From Persicaria tinctoria (lineage: Eukaryota; Streptophyta; Magnoliopsida; Caryophyllales; Polygonaceae), in contig JBANSL010000004.1 in the NCBI GenBank assembly GCA_037127255.1, positions 90,889,648 through 90,953,647 on the forward strand: DNA of 64,000 nt, read 5' to 3'. Every line of letters begins with the position of its first letter. Position 1 is the first letter of the stretch. This document shows positions 33,799 through 45,511 of the stretch, one piece after another. The position numbers were made by a program, and so were the translations under genes. Under the pieces are notes generated by a model. The model worked only from the letters and a program-made list of their open reading frames with translations, did not search any database and was not told where the DNA came from.

Positions 33799-34339
33799 AT
33801 GGTGAGATCTGAATCACTGATTCTTCCTCTTCTATTTCTCGTTTGCAATCTGATACTTCAACTCCCGCCTGCAACTGCACATCCACCGACTCTCCCTGGC
33901 TTCGTCTTCACCCGAGTCCGAGGCCGCTGCACTCCCCAGTCAGTACACAACAAGCTCTTCTCTCTCTATCTCCTTTTCCTTGTGAATTGAATCTGACTGC
34001 GGCTGGTTTCTCAGGTACTGGAGCAGCAGGAAAGGAGCGTGGCCGAGGATGGCGCCGCCGGAGGCCACGGTGGCCAAGGTGTTCGGTTCGAGGGCGCATC
34101 TCCGGTTCGGATCCGATCTGACGCTGTTGGAGGCCGCCTCCCGAAACGACGCCGTTGAGGACGCTTACGCTGCGCTTCTGAAGCAGTCAACGGCTTCCCT
34201 GTTGAACTCTTACTCCCGTTTGGGCTTTCCGTTTCGGGCCTGGGAGGTCAAGACTCTATTGCTTCGGGCCATGGTCTCCCCCGACGATGCGGCCCATCAG
34301 GCCCAACTTTTCCTAGAGGCCAACGAGGCTTGCCATTAG
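33799..34339 (+). CDS. Small secreted plant protein of unknown function
   Basis: Two exons (33799-33938 and 34015-34339) join in frame (CTPQ-YWSSRK) to give 154 aa. The first 26 or so residues (LILPLLFLVCNLILQLPPAT) form a signal peptide, so the product should enter the secretory pathway. The mature part has only two cysteines (RCTPQYWSS near the start and EACH at the end) and the blocks VFGSRAHLRF, LLNSYSRLGFPFRAWEVKTL and AAHQAQLFLEANEAC. I recall proteins of this shape in other plants but know no function or formal domain name. A polyadenylation signal follows at 34384. Confidence 0.85.
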
Positions 34340-34383
34340 GATACTCTCACTCGTGTATTTTATCATTCATCTACTCGTTGAAT

Positions 34384-34389
34384 AATAAA
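34384..34389 (+). terminator. Polyadenylation signal AATAAA
   Basis: A canonical AATAAA lies 45 bases after the stop codon of the small secreted protein gene. Confidence 0.55.
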
Positions 34390-35646
34390 TCCTTTAGCAT
34401 TTTACCATTTAGTTTATTTAACTCACAAATGTAATATATATTTTTAGATTTAGCTTATGTGCTGAACTTTTTATTGTATTATTTCTTCTATGGTAGCTTT
34501 AATTTCTTGATAATGTTTGTTTGATCGACTCGATGATAAGATTCTTGCTTGTCTCTCATACTATACAAAATATTCGTATGAGTTAGAGTTCGTATGAGTC
34601 GGAGTTAATAAATTTACTAAAATTATAAGTAAGGTAAAATTTATAAACTGTTGATAAAAGTAGTTAAAATTTTAAACAACAAGATAGTCTCCGTATGAGG
34701 CGAAAAACAGGTTATTTGTAAAAAGTGAAATTTATTTAGTTTTTATTAGGGGTATTGTAGTACTTTCAAACCAAATAAGATAAAAGAGAAGGAGTAAAAT
34801 AATAATTATGGAATATAAACCCAAAATAAGCTTCAATCTGCAGCTTATTTTTAAACCTTTTTTTTTAACTAACTATAGCTTATTTGTTGTTTTAAACCCA
34901 TTTATTTTTTTAACAGCTAATAATTTCTATTTTTTAACCGGTTTTTATCGGTGCCATACAACTTTATGTACTTATAAATTGTGATGGGGACTTCAATTTA
35001 TTCATTGGAGTTATTTAGATGAATTAGTGTTAAAGACGTATGGTTATCACTTATCCATAGTGTTTTCTTAATTTATAGTCTTTTCATTAAAAAAATATAA
35101 CTGAATTGATTTTTTTGACATATTTTCTTATTGAGCTATTTTTCTTTATAAAATATTAATTTTAAAAATATAATTTTATACTTAATACTCTATACCAATG
35201 AGTTTGTAGAAGTGAAAACTAATCAATGTAAAATTATATATAAAAAATTATTATAAAATAGATATTTTATATAATTTTCAGCTCCTTAAAAATGTATTAA
35301 AAACAATGAAATTTATATTTTGAATAGATGGAGTATTTAAGTAACAAAACTTACTAATTTAAGTTTTATATAATTTTTAGCAAAACTCAAGTGTTCAAAA
35401 ATATATTCATAAAAGCTTATAAAATTGAACTATTGCTTCTAATATTCACCTTAATAATATATACACTTTATAAATATATTTTATAAATATTAATAATTTT
35501 TTTTTCCTTTAGCCCGCTTCTTCAACAACGAACCGACCAAACCCTTGTTGCCGCTTTAGGGCAAAAGTCCCGTCCCCTTCCCCTGACCAACCTCCAAACT
35601 TCCTCTGCGGCAAATTCGTAGCCATCGTCGAGATTTGCTGCTGGAT
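34390..35646. other. AT-rich intergenic DNA and TIM44 leader
   Basis: No gene or clear repeat is seen between 34390 and about 35500. The last 130 bases, from AGCCCGCTTCTTC, are less AT-rich and probably hold the TIM44 promoter and 5' leader. Confidence 0.55.
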
Positions 35647-38600
35647 ATGGCTAGCCGGAAGTTGGTCCGCGATGTCGTGCTCTCCAATCGACCTCTATGG
35701 CGCCAGTTCACGTTGTATCGATTGGTATTTCTCTATCTCTATCTCTCTCGCTCTGTTTCCTGAGGTTCCGAGGAAGATACCATTGTGATTTTCGCAGGAC
35801 ACTACCGCGGGATTGAGATTAGTTCCGCCAAATGTTTACACGTCTAATCGTCAGTTGAGTGTGTTCAATGAATTTTCGAAGAAGGTTAAAGGCGAAGTCA
35901 CCAGGTATCTCCAAAATCTTAATTCAAGCTCTTGCTGTGCTAGTTAGGATCCTTCCATCATTCTGTTGATTATCTTTTATCCTGCAGCAGGTCAATTGTA
36001 CATTGCTTTTTTGTTGTATTTTTGCTCATGTAATTTCACAATCTTTCTATTCGGATTGGTGAGATTAAGCATTCATTTAGGGGTGTGCTAGTCTCAGAAT
36101 TCGGAATGATTCCTGAGTATATCTGTTTATGTCCACCTCAATATCATGTTTGTTTGATTCCAACCCTATCGATGGGTGATGCACTAAGTTATGGTGTTAT
36201 ACCTATGAGGAAGCCTTTGGCTTGAGTTTTTTGCTATATTTGATGTTCGATGATGTGTATAGATATAGTATATTTATTAGCTGAATAATTTTATCATTTA
36301 CTCTGTATACTGTTTGTTTCTTGCTAGTAATAAAGAGTTTCAACAATCTGTTAAAGAGCTTAAGAAAAAGACTGAGGAGATTAAAGGAGTAACAGAAGAG
36401 TTCAAAGCTAGGTACTTTTGGATATTATTTTCATTTATCTTTACTTAGTTTTTCATAGTCCGTAGGCTTAGGCATACTCGTGTATGTCAAGGCTGAGCAG
36501 ACACTTCAATGGGGGGCTCTGAGATGGTGAAATGGCGAATGCAGAACAAAGCAAACCTCGGAGCAGCTGTACAAGCGTGTTGATGGAGCATGGACCGAGG
36601 CTGAAGAAGCTGCAAAGCGGGTAATGCTGTCTGTAAATATTTTTCTAGAAGACCGCAACTCTTCAACTGGTCCAGCACTAAAGCCTAAATTTTCTTGCTA
36701 TTACATTACATGGACTGTCCACTTTGCTGTACTGATATTTCCCTTCTAAGATTGCGAAGAAAAGAAATTTCTATGAGTTTTTAACCTTGAGAAAACCTAA
36801 ACTGTGTTTTAAGTTTTAACTGCTGGTTTGGACTTTCCATCTGTTGTACTAATCTACACATAAAGCTCATTTATTGACTTAGATGCTACCAGTTTTTCTA
36901 GCTGATGATGGTGAATATACGGTATATACCTCTTTAGTCCTTTCTAATTCTTACTTGTCCATTTCTTTAGGTTTCTGTCAACATGAAAGAAAAGCTTTCT
37001 GCTGCTACAGAGGAGGTATACATGCTGAATGTGATTCTACTGTGTTATTGACTTATTGTATTCTGGAAATTCACTTTTACCTGCTATTCAACTCTTTGTT
37101 AGGTTAAAGAGACTTTTGGGATTGGTAAGCAAGAGTCTTCATCATCCTCAGATAGTTCAGCTGATTCAAAAGCCGACACAAAATCCTCAGATAGTGATAC
37201 TGACGCAAAAGCTGAAACCAATACAACATCTGGTGAAGGAAGCCAGCAGTCTGCTCCTAGTGATGAAACAATGTTTGGTAAATTAAAATCAGGGTTTTCT
37301 GCTGCCACTCCCAAAGTTTCTTCCGCATTTAATAAAATAAGGGAAACAAAGGTTGTGGACTATGCAAAGATGGGTTATGATATTTTCAAGGATGAACTAA
37401 CTGGCAAGCCAAAACGAAGGAAACCAGTACATCATACCAGTCCATCATCGACCGTAGAAACAAGTGATAGAACTGAAGTTGTCGTTGTACCCTCTAAACA
37501 ATCCAGATGGAGTAAGATGTGGGAAGAGTTTAAAAATAAGGTGATAATGCTCAGAATTTTCTATCATGCCGATGCCTTCTTTGTTGATCTCAAATCTTAT
37601 TGTTCACTGCAGGCACGAGGCAGTCCAGTGGTTAAGCAGGTTACAAAGATGAGTGAACCTGTCGTGACAAAAGGCCAAGAGGTGCAGTTCTAAAACATAT
37701 TTTACTCCTTTTTTCACTTATCTTGATTTTGTGTTTCTTTGTTATTTTGTGGCAAACAGGTAGTATCAGTTATAAAAATCATGGAACTTTCAATCTTTAA
37801 CAATCTTTTCATTTTAAGTAAACCAGTCTTAAGAATTATGTTTAATTATTTTGTTCTATTCCCTCTTTTCTTAACTTAAATGGGTTGAGAATGAGACTAG
37901 GAATTAATGTTTTATGCTGTCCTCTACTCCTCTTAGTAAGGGCAGCTCATGGTATTCACTTTACATACTTGGTGAAACTAACTCAATAACCTCTTTCTAA
38001 ATTTATATTTATCAGTTGGCAGAGGATATTCAAGAAAGATGGGAGACTAGTGATAGTCCAGTGGTTCACAAAATTCAAGAGTAAGTGATTATCTTGTTTG
38101 CTTTCTTATTTTAATTTTCTGAATGCACTTATATTTTTCACACAATTGAGATTTGCATTTATTTTCATTCTATGCCTATTGTGACAGTTTGAATGATAAA
38201 GTGTTTGGTGAAAGCGCTACTGCACTGTCATTCAAAGAAATACGTAGACGTGATCCGTGAGCTTTCTAACTATAAATGTTCCCTGCCCTCAATTGATTTT
38301 TTTTTTGTCTAATCACATTTTTAATTACTTACTTTCTTATGTGCTAGTTCCTTTTCATTGCCTGACTTTGTGGCTGAAGTTCAAGAAGTCATCAAGCCTA
38401 TTTTGAAAGCACATTTTAAAGTAAATCCTTAACTTTTGTCTCATCTGTCTGCTCTGCTACTCCTTACTTGTTCTAAAATGAACATCCATGATGAGTCTTG
38501 TTATTTTTTTTACTAGGCAGATGATAAAACCTTAAAGAGGTATTGCAGCCATGAAGTTATTGAACGTTGTCTAGCAGAACATAAAGCCTACGAAAGCCAG

Positions 38601-40125
38601 GGCACTTTCTTCGAAAACAAGGTCTGCTAATATTGTATCCTCCATTTACACCATTGTTCTCCTATTATCGTAAACATGATAGTTGTTACATATAAGTCTA
38701 TTTGTCAACGATTTATTTTAACAAGATTTATTGCGTGAATAACTTCTAAGTTCCAATAATGAAATAAGTTGTGACTCTGAGTAGAAAATGGTGTTAGACT
38801 GTCAGAGCAAGTTGAGTCTGAAATCCGGTTCGTCTTAAGGAATTAGTTAGTCTGAAAAAATTAGGGTGTTGCTATATACACCACAAATCACAAGGTTAAA
38901 ATTGCACGTCCTTAAGGACGTGCAAGCCTTGTGACTAATTAAAATTTTAAAAAAAAAAATTAACCCCTTTTAATCATGCACGTCCTTAAGACGAACCGGA
39001 TTGTATCCTCCATTCACACCATTGTTCTCCTATTATCGTAAACATGATAGTTGTTACATATAAGTCTATTTGTCAACGATTTATTTTAACAAGATTTATT
39101 GCGTGAATAACTTCTAAGTTCCAATAATGAAATAAGTTGTGACTCTGAGTAGAAAATGGTGTTAGACTGTCAGAGCAAGTTGAGTCTGAAATCCGGTTCG
39201 TCTTAAGGAATTAGTTAGTCTGAAAAAATTAGGGTGTTGCTATATACACCACAAATCACAAGGTTAAAATTGCACGTCCTTAAGGACGTGCAAGCCTTGT
39301 GACTAATTAAAATTTTAAAAAAAAAAATTAACCCCTTTTAATCATGCACGTCCTTAAGGACGTGCATGATTTGGGGTGTATATAGCCGAACCGAAAAATT
39401 AATGCACTGTTTAATAACCTCCCTGATTTAGATTCTTTCTCGCTTCAATTTTGTCTGTTGGCTTGTTCTTTGCAATCATTATTCGTGGTACCAGTCTCAT
39501 GTCAGATATAGTTGGTCAATCACCTCCTTAAAGAAGCTGGCCTTTTTAAATATGGGGAATGTTCTTCATTCCACCAAATCGGATTTTTACTTCCTGCAAT
39601 TTTAATGACATGATATTTCAAATATTTGCAGATTTTACATGTATCAGAGGTGGAAGTAAGAGAGACAAAAATGATGGGAAGTACACCCATAATAATTCTA
39701 GAGGTGAGCATACTCTGTTGGTCTAGTTGGTTGCAGTGGGTTAAAGGTGAAAAAAAAAGATCTGATTGGATTTTGCTTCATATTTCCTTCAGTTCAGGAC
39801 ACAGCAGGTGTACTGTGTGCGTGATAGAGACGGTAATATAACAGATGGAAGCCCGGTAATTCTGAAACTCCCTCTTTACATTTCTCCCTCCCATTGTAAT
39901 TTGTAAGGCTCTGCTGAAGAGTGTTTTGAAATGCTTGATTCAGTTCTAAGAAGTTTTTCTGTTATTTACATCCATCAAACTTTTCTTAAGCAGGACACAA
40001 TCCAGACCGTGGTATATTTCTGGGCTATGCAACAAATGGAGCCTGAAGACATCGGAGAGGATGCCATATACTCAATGTGGAGACTTAGAGAGATGCAACA
40101 ATTCGGCATTCGAGCTCTGATCTAG
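35647..40125 (+). CDS. TIM44: TIM44, mitochondrial inner-membrane import subunit
   Basis: TIM44 docks mitochondrial Hsp70 to the TIM23 channel on the matrix side. Exons: 35647-35724, 35798-35904, 36328-36411, 36545-36620, 36971-37015, 37103-37540, 37613-37681, 38016-38080, 38188-38256, 38348-38420, 38517-38621, 39632-39703, 39793-39855, 39994-40125. They total 1476 nt (491 aa), close to known plant TIM44. The N-terminus ([18 protein letters not shown]) is basic and Arg-rich like a presequence, followed by a Lys/Glu-rich region ([20 protein letters not shown]). The C-terminal Tim44 domain runs from [19 protein letters not shown] through [18 protein letters not shown] to [20 protein letters not shown]. 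All introns are GT-AG. Intron 11 is swollen by a tandem duplication and MITE. Confidence 0.95.
38633..39368. repeat. Tandem duplication (period 368) in TIM44 intron 11
   Basis: Positions 38633-39000 and 39001-39368 are almost identical. The first copy ends prematurely inside a MITE and is joined to the second copy by 17 bases (38985-39001) that complete an 18-base exact reverse complement of 38823-38840. The coding exons are untouched. Confidence 0.93.
39233..39390. mobile_element. MITE with nested palindromes in TIM44 intron 11
   Basis: The ends are GCTATATACACCACAAAT and, in reverse, GCTATATACACCCCAAAT. Inside are two palindromic blocks around GCACGTCCTTAAGGACGTGC. The full copy is here; a copy lacking its right end is at about 38865-38990 because of the tandem duplication. 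Confidence 0.75.
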
Positions 40126-40694
40126 AGTTTTTTTTGCTGATTTTCCTTCTAATTTATGGATGTATTCTAGCCTTGTCTCTTTGTCATCGCGAGGGAATGC
40201 AAAGGCAATTTTTTGTTTCCCCGGCTCATTCAGGCCTGGAATGGTCACCTAGAGCATCAGTTTAATCATGTGGACTCAATTGATTATTACAACGTTGAAT
40301 TCATAAAGCTGCCTGTTTTACCATCAGCCGGACACAACCCTTGTATTTTGAACCGTGAATATGAAACACTACTCGATTCATAGTCTCAAAAGTGATTTCG
40401 GCATACAAAGTCAAGTGTGTTAGCTAACGGGTCTCAGAATACCAAATCTATCTACTTACAAAGTTACAAGTATGAGTAAATATTACCCTTTGCCTTTTTG
40501 TTAGAAATCAGTTTTTCTACCAAACTTAACAAATGTGAATTTGGTAACTGATTGATTGTACTCATAGCTAAACTGATACTCACTATTTTACCGGAGATCA
40601 CCTAATTTGATTGTATGATTTAATTAAATTAATTTCTTTTTATGTTATTAGGAAATAAATTAATATGTATACACTAAAGACATATCCTTGAATA
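40126..40694. other. TIM44 3' flank and intergenic DNA
   Basis: Nothing beyond likely 3' untranslated sequence is seen. Confidence 0.5.
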
Positions 40695-40790
40695 GGTAAA
40701 TAAAGAGCGGCTCTTCCGGGGTTCGAACCGGGGACCTATGGGTACTACCCACAAGTCCTTTTCGGTGAGCCATTCTGGAATGGTTACACT
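40695..40790 (-). repeat. tRNA-like SINE, inverted copy
   Basis: On the minus strand it reads AACCATTCCAGAATGGCTCACC, a B box GGTTCGAACCCC, then CTCTTTATTTACCTATTCAAG. It is the same family as the tandem pair at 19476-19690 and is less degraded at the 3' end. Confidence 0.6.
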
Positions 40791-42478
40791 AAAGACATAT
40801 CTTATTAGGAGATATAGCAAATGAATTTGATATTTCTATAAGGTTTGGATTTTTTGAAGGTTTGAAAGAGCTCAAACTTATTCTAAGGGTATAGATCTTT
40901 GGGATGATTGATATGCCCAAGAACGAACACACTTACGTATATTAACATCCTCCATTCTAATTGAATCCGAGAGATTAGGTAAGATTTAGGTAAGATATTG
41001 GGCCTCTCCTCAAGCTATCATTTTAAGGATATCAAGACTCACACTGAGCTTGTTGAGCTAAGATCATCTCTGCATGAGGTGTTTGATAGAGTAAAATGGA
41101 CAATGGGTAAACTTCCCAATGATTTGAAGAATTTAGTATTTTTTTTTAACTTTGTTGTGTTTGGATAAGGTACACCCCATTTATTTTTACACCAAATGAA
41201 ATTGTGTATTCTTTAATCACATATCTTGTAATCTAATGTGCCATCATTCTGATTTCTAGTGAAAGTTGTGTAATATGCAAATAGTTTAGATAGGGTCAAT
41301 AACTCAGTCACTCCGATACTCACTTTGTTCTACATTAACTCTCCATTTATGTTCATATTGTGTCTATTGCGATTTCTCCATTTCTCCTTTTGATACACCT
41401 TTTCTTTCGACGATTTTGAAATTTGTAAGTAGTCTTTGAAGGATTTGGGCGAGATTCTTCATAAAAGTGCTGAATCAGAAAGGAATATCGGCCTTTTGAG
41501 TTTTCAGCCACTACTCGCAATCATACCACCATGGACGGTTCCCGAGAGAACTCTTTTAATTCAAAGCTTGGACAAGTTTAATTGGACGCATTATATGACG
41601 AATATAGCAGAATTGGAAGCTGAGTTTCCCGCTCATACACAAGCGGGTGTTATAGCGAAGATTCGAGTAAGTCCAAGATCGCCGAGTGGACGGACTCAAT
41701 GAGTCACTTGAGCAACTAACTGCTGAAAGGGACGAACAGGCCACCCTACGTCTTCAAGTTGAGCAACAAGCAGCCCTTCTACAACAGCTAAATCAGGCCT
41801 TGATGGTCCAGAACAATGAGCAGACCAACCAAATTGCACAACTGTAGGTGGCCGCAACACAGGTTCAAGCACACCCCAGGATGGGGATATTAACGTTGCA
41901 GCTCCTTCAAGAAATGAGGAATAACTTGGTGTACGCTACGTCGGATGGGCTTGATCTCCAAGAGTTAATGTTGGCTTATCCGGCGTCCCTTTTGTTGGAC
42001 GAGCTAGTCCGAAGGAGAGGAGGAGGAGGAGGAGGAGTTGCTTGATTTCTGTCACGTTGATTTGGTACTTTTTGCTAATAAATAACTAACAATATATAAA
42101 CATTTCCGATGATTTTGTGTAAGCATTCTCGACGATTTTCTATAACGATTAAAGAGGTACGTAAGTAAGAGAACTCATCCCTTCTCCTAGGAAAATTAAA
42201 AGTGCATTGATATATTTTATTTATATATACTATCAATTTATTGAAAGACTTTGCGATATGACGAATCATCATTCTAGTTTTTGGAGACACATGTGCGCAA
42301 TCTGCTAGTAGTTTGGATGAGTAAAGGGGATGGTCAATCACTCCGAACATCACTTTATTTTTTCACCGAGATTATTCAAATTGGTTCCCATGCGTATATA
42401 GTGGGCAATCAAGAGTTATCGTGTTCTAAGTTTGAGCTCTCCCATGCCTATATTGTGTAGTTAGTTTTAGCATTTATC
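40791..42478. other. Intergenic with an unassigned coding-like fragment
   Basis: From about 41436 to 42045 the plus strand keeps partly open, frame-shifting reading frames (RNIGLLSFQPLLAIIPPWTV; LEQLTAERDEQATLRL; QQAALLQQLNQALMVQNNEQ). The Gln-rich coiled-coil-like part could come from a retrotransposon gag-type protein, but I cannot assign it. The remainder is AT-rich with no feature. Confidence 0.3.
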
Positions 42479-42693
42479 ACTCTAGTTTTGTACTCTCCAT
42501 GTTAACTCTTGATTCCCTTGTTTTAGTGTATAAGAAAAATAAGGAACAAATTGAGAGTTCGTTTGATATAAGTATATTTAATTTAAACATGTTATACCTC
42601 TCGAACGGAGGGAGCCGGGAGGTATTAATGTTTTTTAATTGAAGCGTCAAGTGAACATGCAACGTCATTTATTATGAAGTATAAACTTAACTT
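42479..42693 (+). pseudogene. SMC1 internal fragments (exon 10 start, exon 11 end)
   Basis: 42479-42560 matches the end of SMC1 intron 9 and start of exon 10 (TAGTTTTGTACTC, ATGTTAACTCTTGAT, AAGAAAAAtAAGGAACAA). 42600-42693 matches the end of exon 11 and intron 11 (GAACGGAGGGAG, GGTATTAATGTTTTT, TCAAGTGAACATGCA, TATAAACTTAACT). About 575 bp of the parent between them is missing. Introns are retained, so the copy came from genomic DNA, not mRNA. Confidence 0.85.
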
Positions 42694-42860
42694 GTCTTGT
42701 GAGGGACAAGGGCCGCGTGGGACAGGACCCATCCCGTCTTGTGAGGGACAAGGCCCGTGTGGGATTGAAAAAAAATAGTCACTCCCGTTCCGCAAAAATT
42801 ACGCGGGACGGGACGCGTGACGACCCTCATCCCGTCCCGTCCCGTGCCCACTCCTAATTA
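42694..42860. repeat. GGGACGGGAC-rich dispersed repeat
   Basis: Repeats of TGTGAGGGACAAGG and of CCCGTCCCGTCCCGTGCCCA; the right edge in reverse (TTAGGAGTGGGCACGGGACG) resembles the ends of non-autonomous hAT elements and the start at about 580. It directly abuts an SMC1 fragment. Confidence 0.45.
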
Positions 42861-43133
42861 CAATGAATTTACATTGGTATTAATGAGAATTAAGTTAGTT
42901 TTTGTCATCTTCCTCTAAATTTAGAGAAAATTTTCTAGATCTCTCCTAAGGTTTCTCTATTTTAGAGATGAATATAGAGGAGCTGTTGGACTAAAAAAAA
43001 CCCCATATTTTCTGTAAAATTTTTAACTTTCTCTATTTTACAAGAGCTATTGGGAATGCTCTACGAGAAAAATGCTATTTTTTGTATAAAAAATAAGATA
43101 TGAAGGGTAATGATTAGAGAAGTATACAGGGAC

Positions 43134-43288
43134 GGAACTAGGGGTGGGCTGGTGTGTGCTGCAGCCCACCCCGTTCGGTTAGTAATACATATAATATAGG
43201 TGTGCAATATATCACACTGCTTGGTTGGCCCAATAGTTAAGCGTGATGGGGAGAATTAATGAAATAAGCGTTCGAATCCCCAACACTT

Positions 43289-43290
<2 letters not shown>
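43134..43290 (+). repeat. Possible SINE-like repeat
   Basis: Begins AGGGACGGAACTAGGGGTGG, holds TGGCCCAATAGTTAAG (A-box-like) and GTTCGAATCCCC (B-box-like), and abuts a T run that is better explained as the poly(A) of the neighbouring minus-strand LINE. Family not recognised. Confidence 0.35.
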
Positions 43291-43322
<32 letters not shown>

Positions 43323-44570
43323 AATAGGTAATAATTCGATTGGCCAGAGGCCTAACCGATTGCATCCCGACGGATGAGATCAATGAGATCATTATGTAGT
43401 GACAAGGCCGCCCCATTAACAAGACGGCCAAGGTGTGCAACCCTGTCAGCCGACCTGTTACCCTCACGGGGCACATGCGAATAAGTCACGTTCTCAAATT
43501 CTGTCATTTGTCTCTTAATGTCTCCCATAATTAATTCAATTTCCCATGGGCAGGTCTGATGAGGATTTTTTAGACTATCAATAATGGTTTTAGAATCACC
43601 CTCTATAATTATATTTTGTCGTTGTAGTTGTCCGATCGCGTGAATACCCAATTGCAATGCCATGGTTTCGGCCATTAGTGGTGATTGTTGTCCTAGTTTC
43701 TTTGCACCTACTTCTATCATTTGTCCTTCGTGATCCCTTATAATAAACCCCGCTGTAGATTGTCCAAACCTATCAGTTTCACCGTCAAAATTCATCTTTA
43801 GGAATCCATGTTCCGGTTTTCGCCATTTTACATTTTTCCTGCTTATTTTCCTCTGCCGTTGTGGCCCTTTGCTGAAGTCAGCAACAGAATGATCATCCTC
43901 TTCTGATAACCCCTTTCTCCATTGTTCTTTTACATTGATGGCAAATTGCTGCATTTCCCGAAACTCTGGTTTTTTATTCCTCCCAAACGCTACTTGATTT
44001 CTATAGTACCATAACGTCCACCATCTCACTGCTATTTCTTCCTTTTGTTCCTTTGATGTATGTGACCCCAAGAAATTCATTATTGCCTTTCCACTCCACC
44101 TGGTGTCTCCCCCCTGCGTGGGAATATGGATTTGTTGTGGTACTGCTAGCCCATTACAACGGGCAAACGGACATTCTATTAACAAGTGTTGTTCATCCTC
44201 CTCCCTAGCCTCACATAAAACACATTGGTTTGGGATTGGGGTTCCTCGTCTGATCAATCTTTCTTTAGTTGGTAATCCATTTTGAGCTATTTTCCATAGG
44301 AAATTTTTTATTTTTGGAAGCGTATCCACCTTCCAAATCCAATAGTTTGGGTCGTCCTCAAAAGATTCAGTGTTTGATATCAAATTGACTGCACTTGACG
44401 TTGTAAACCATCCCTTTTTATCAGGCCACCAGTATAATCTATCTGGCATGGGTTTGGTTGGTAGAGGGGATTCCATTATTTTTTGGGCTAGTTCGTGGTC
44501 TACTGTACTGGCTAGTTTGCTTCTATTTATTTTTTCTTTAGGGAAGTGCATGTGGAAGAGTCATAGCTAT
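43291..44570 (-). mobile_element. 5'-truncated L1-type LINE (zf-RVT and RNase H)
   Basis: A 399-codon open frame (44551-43352) starts after the reverse transcriptase. It has the zinc-binding domain (WWPDKKGWFTTSSAVNL, LPKIKNFLWKIAQNGLPTKE, CVLCEAREEDEQHLLIECP) and an RNase H domain (LKMNFDGETDRFGQSTAGFI, MAETMALQLGIHA, IIIEGDSKTIIDSL, HVPREGNRSADRVAHLG). A 31-base poly(A) appears as T at 43291-43321. The frame has no internal stop, so the insertion is probably young, but without reverse transcriptase it cannot move on its own. Confidence 0.92.
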
Positions 44571-44585
44571 TGGGGAAAAAAACCA

Positions 44586-44622
44586 GTGCTCTCGAAAAGA
44601 ATTTGAGCTATGTAGAGACGCG
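44586..44622 (+). pseudogene. SMC1 exon 10 fragment
   Basis: GCTCTCGAAAAGAATTTGAGCTATGTAGAGA closely matches the end of SMC1 exon 10 at about 14242-14273 (KKLSYAEI). It lies just past the 5' end of the LINE, 1.9 kb from the fragment at 42479, on the same strand but in scrambled exon order. Confidence 0.65.
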
Positions 44623-45226
44623 GTTATGTATTTTACTTATAGTAAGTGTAATGTTATGTTCTAAAACCGATTTCTGTTTTCTGAATCTTTGATTTTACAG
44701 TACGGCTATTAATAATATCCGTTTTAACTTTTGTCCTTCATTGAATTAAAAGGATGCTAGCATACATGTATGTGAGTCGAGTAGTCGACCCAACAGATCA
44801 AAAACTCAATTTGTTAAAAAAACTTTTAAGAGGTCTAAAGGAGATGTAATGAAATTTCTTCTCATGAACAAAAAAATAGAACCTAAATATACCAAATTTT
44901 AATGTTCCATCCAAGTGCCAAAGTTTGGGGTTGACACGTACGCTATCCGCCATTCCGCCTTTATAATGGATTAAAACAAATCTATCTTTTGAAATATTTT
45001 CTAAAACAAAAATATCTTATGTAATACATATTTTTTTGAAGGCATAAGTTAAACATACCGATTTGATAAACATACTTATCATCCTTTTTTTTAAGAAATT
45101 TTATATTTGTTGACAAAAATACTACTTTATTTATCTATTCAAGATTGAATTTATTATAGCAAAAAAAATTACGAGAAAACAAATTCTTTATTACTCGAAA
45201 ATACTCTTTTAAAGTGCTAGTAAGAT
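44623..45226. other. AT-rich intergenic DNA
   Basis: No feature is recognised. Confidence 0.5.
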
Positions 45227-45236
45227 AGGCTAAGAC

Positions 45237-45373
45237 CCTCCCGTCGGGGTGACCCAATGGTGTGTGGTAGGGGAGTGAGGAGGTATTGGGTTCGGTCCTG
45301 TCTCTGCCTCTTTCCTTATTTAATGGATTAGATCGCCCATCGATTTACCTGGTTTCCTCGTCATAAAAAAAAA
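45237..45373 (+). mobile_element. tRNA-derived SINE with target-site duplication
   Basis: It has an A-box-like TGACCCAATGG, a B-box-like GGTTCGGTCC, a body ending CCTGGTTTCCTCGTCAT and an A10 tail. Flanks are AGGCTAAGAC (45227-45236) and AGGCTACGAC (45374-45383), a 10-bp target duplication with one mismatch. Length about 137 bp. Confidence 0.8.
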
Positions 45374-45390
45374 AGGCTACGACGGTTGTT

Positions 45391-45450
45391 ATATTCAATT
45401 GAGATGATGCGTGCTCATTCTTTCTAATGTGTTGATTATGTGCTTCTTTT
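45391..45450. repeat. Paralogous empty site of the 48930-50452 retroelement
   Basis: TTATATTCAATTGAGATGAT, then GTGCTCATTC and TCTAATGTGTTGAT, match the joined flanks of the retroelement at 48930-50452, that is, the sequence before its left end plus the sequence after its right target duplication. Confidence 0.75.
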
Positions 45451-45511
45451 AATTATTTTAGAAAATATTTTTTTATTTTTATAAAATTTATATTTTCAAA
45501 ATAAAAGTTTA

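Noticed and set aside
45237..45310. tRNA gene at the SINE promoter
   Set aside because: The boxes are tRNA-like, but the element has an A tail and target duplication, so it is a SINE.
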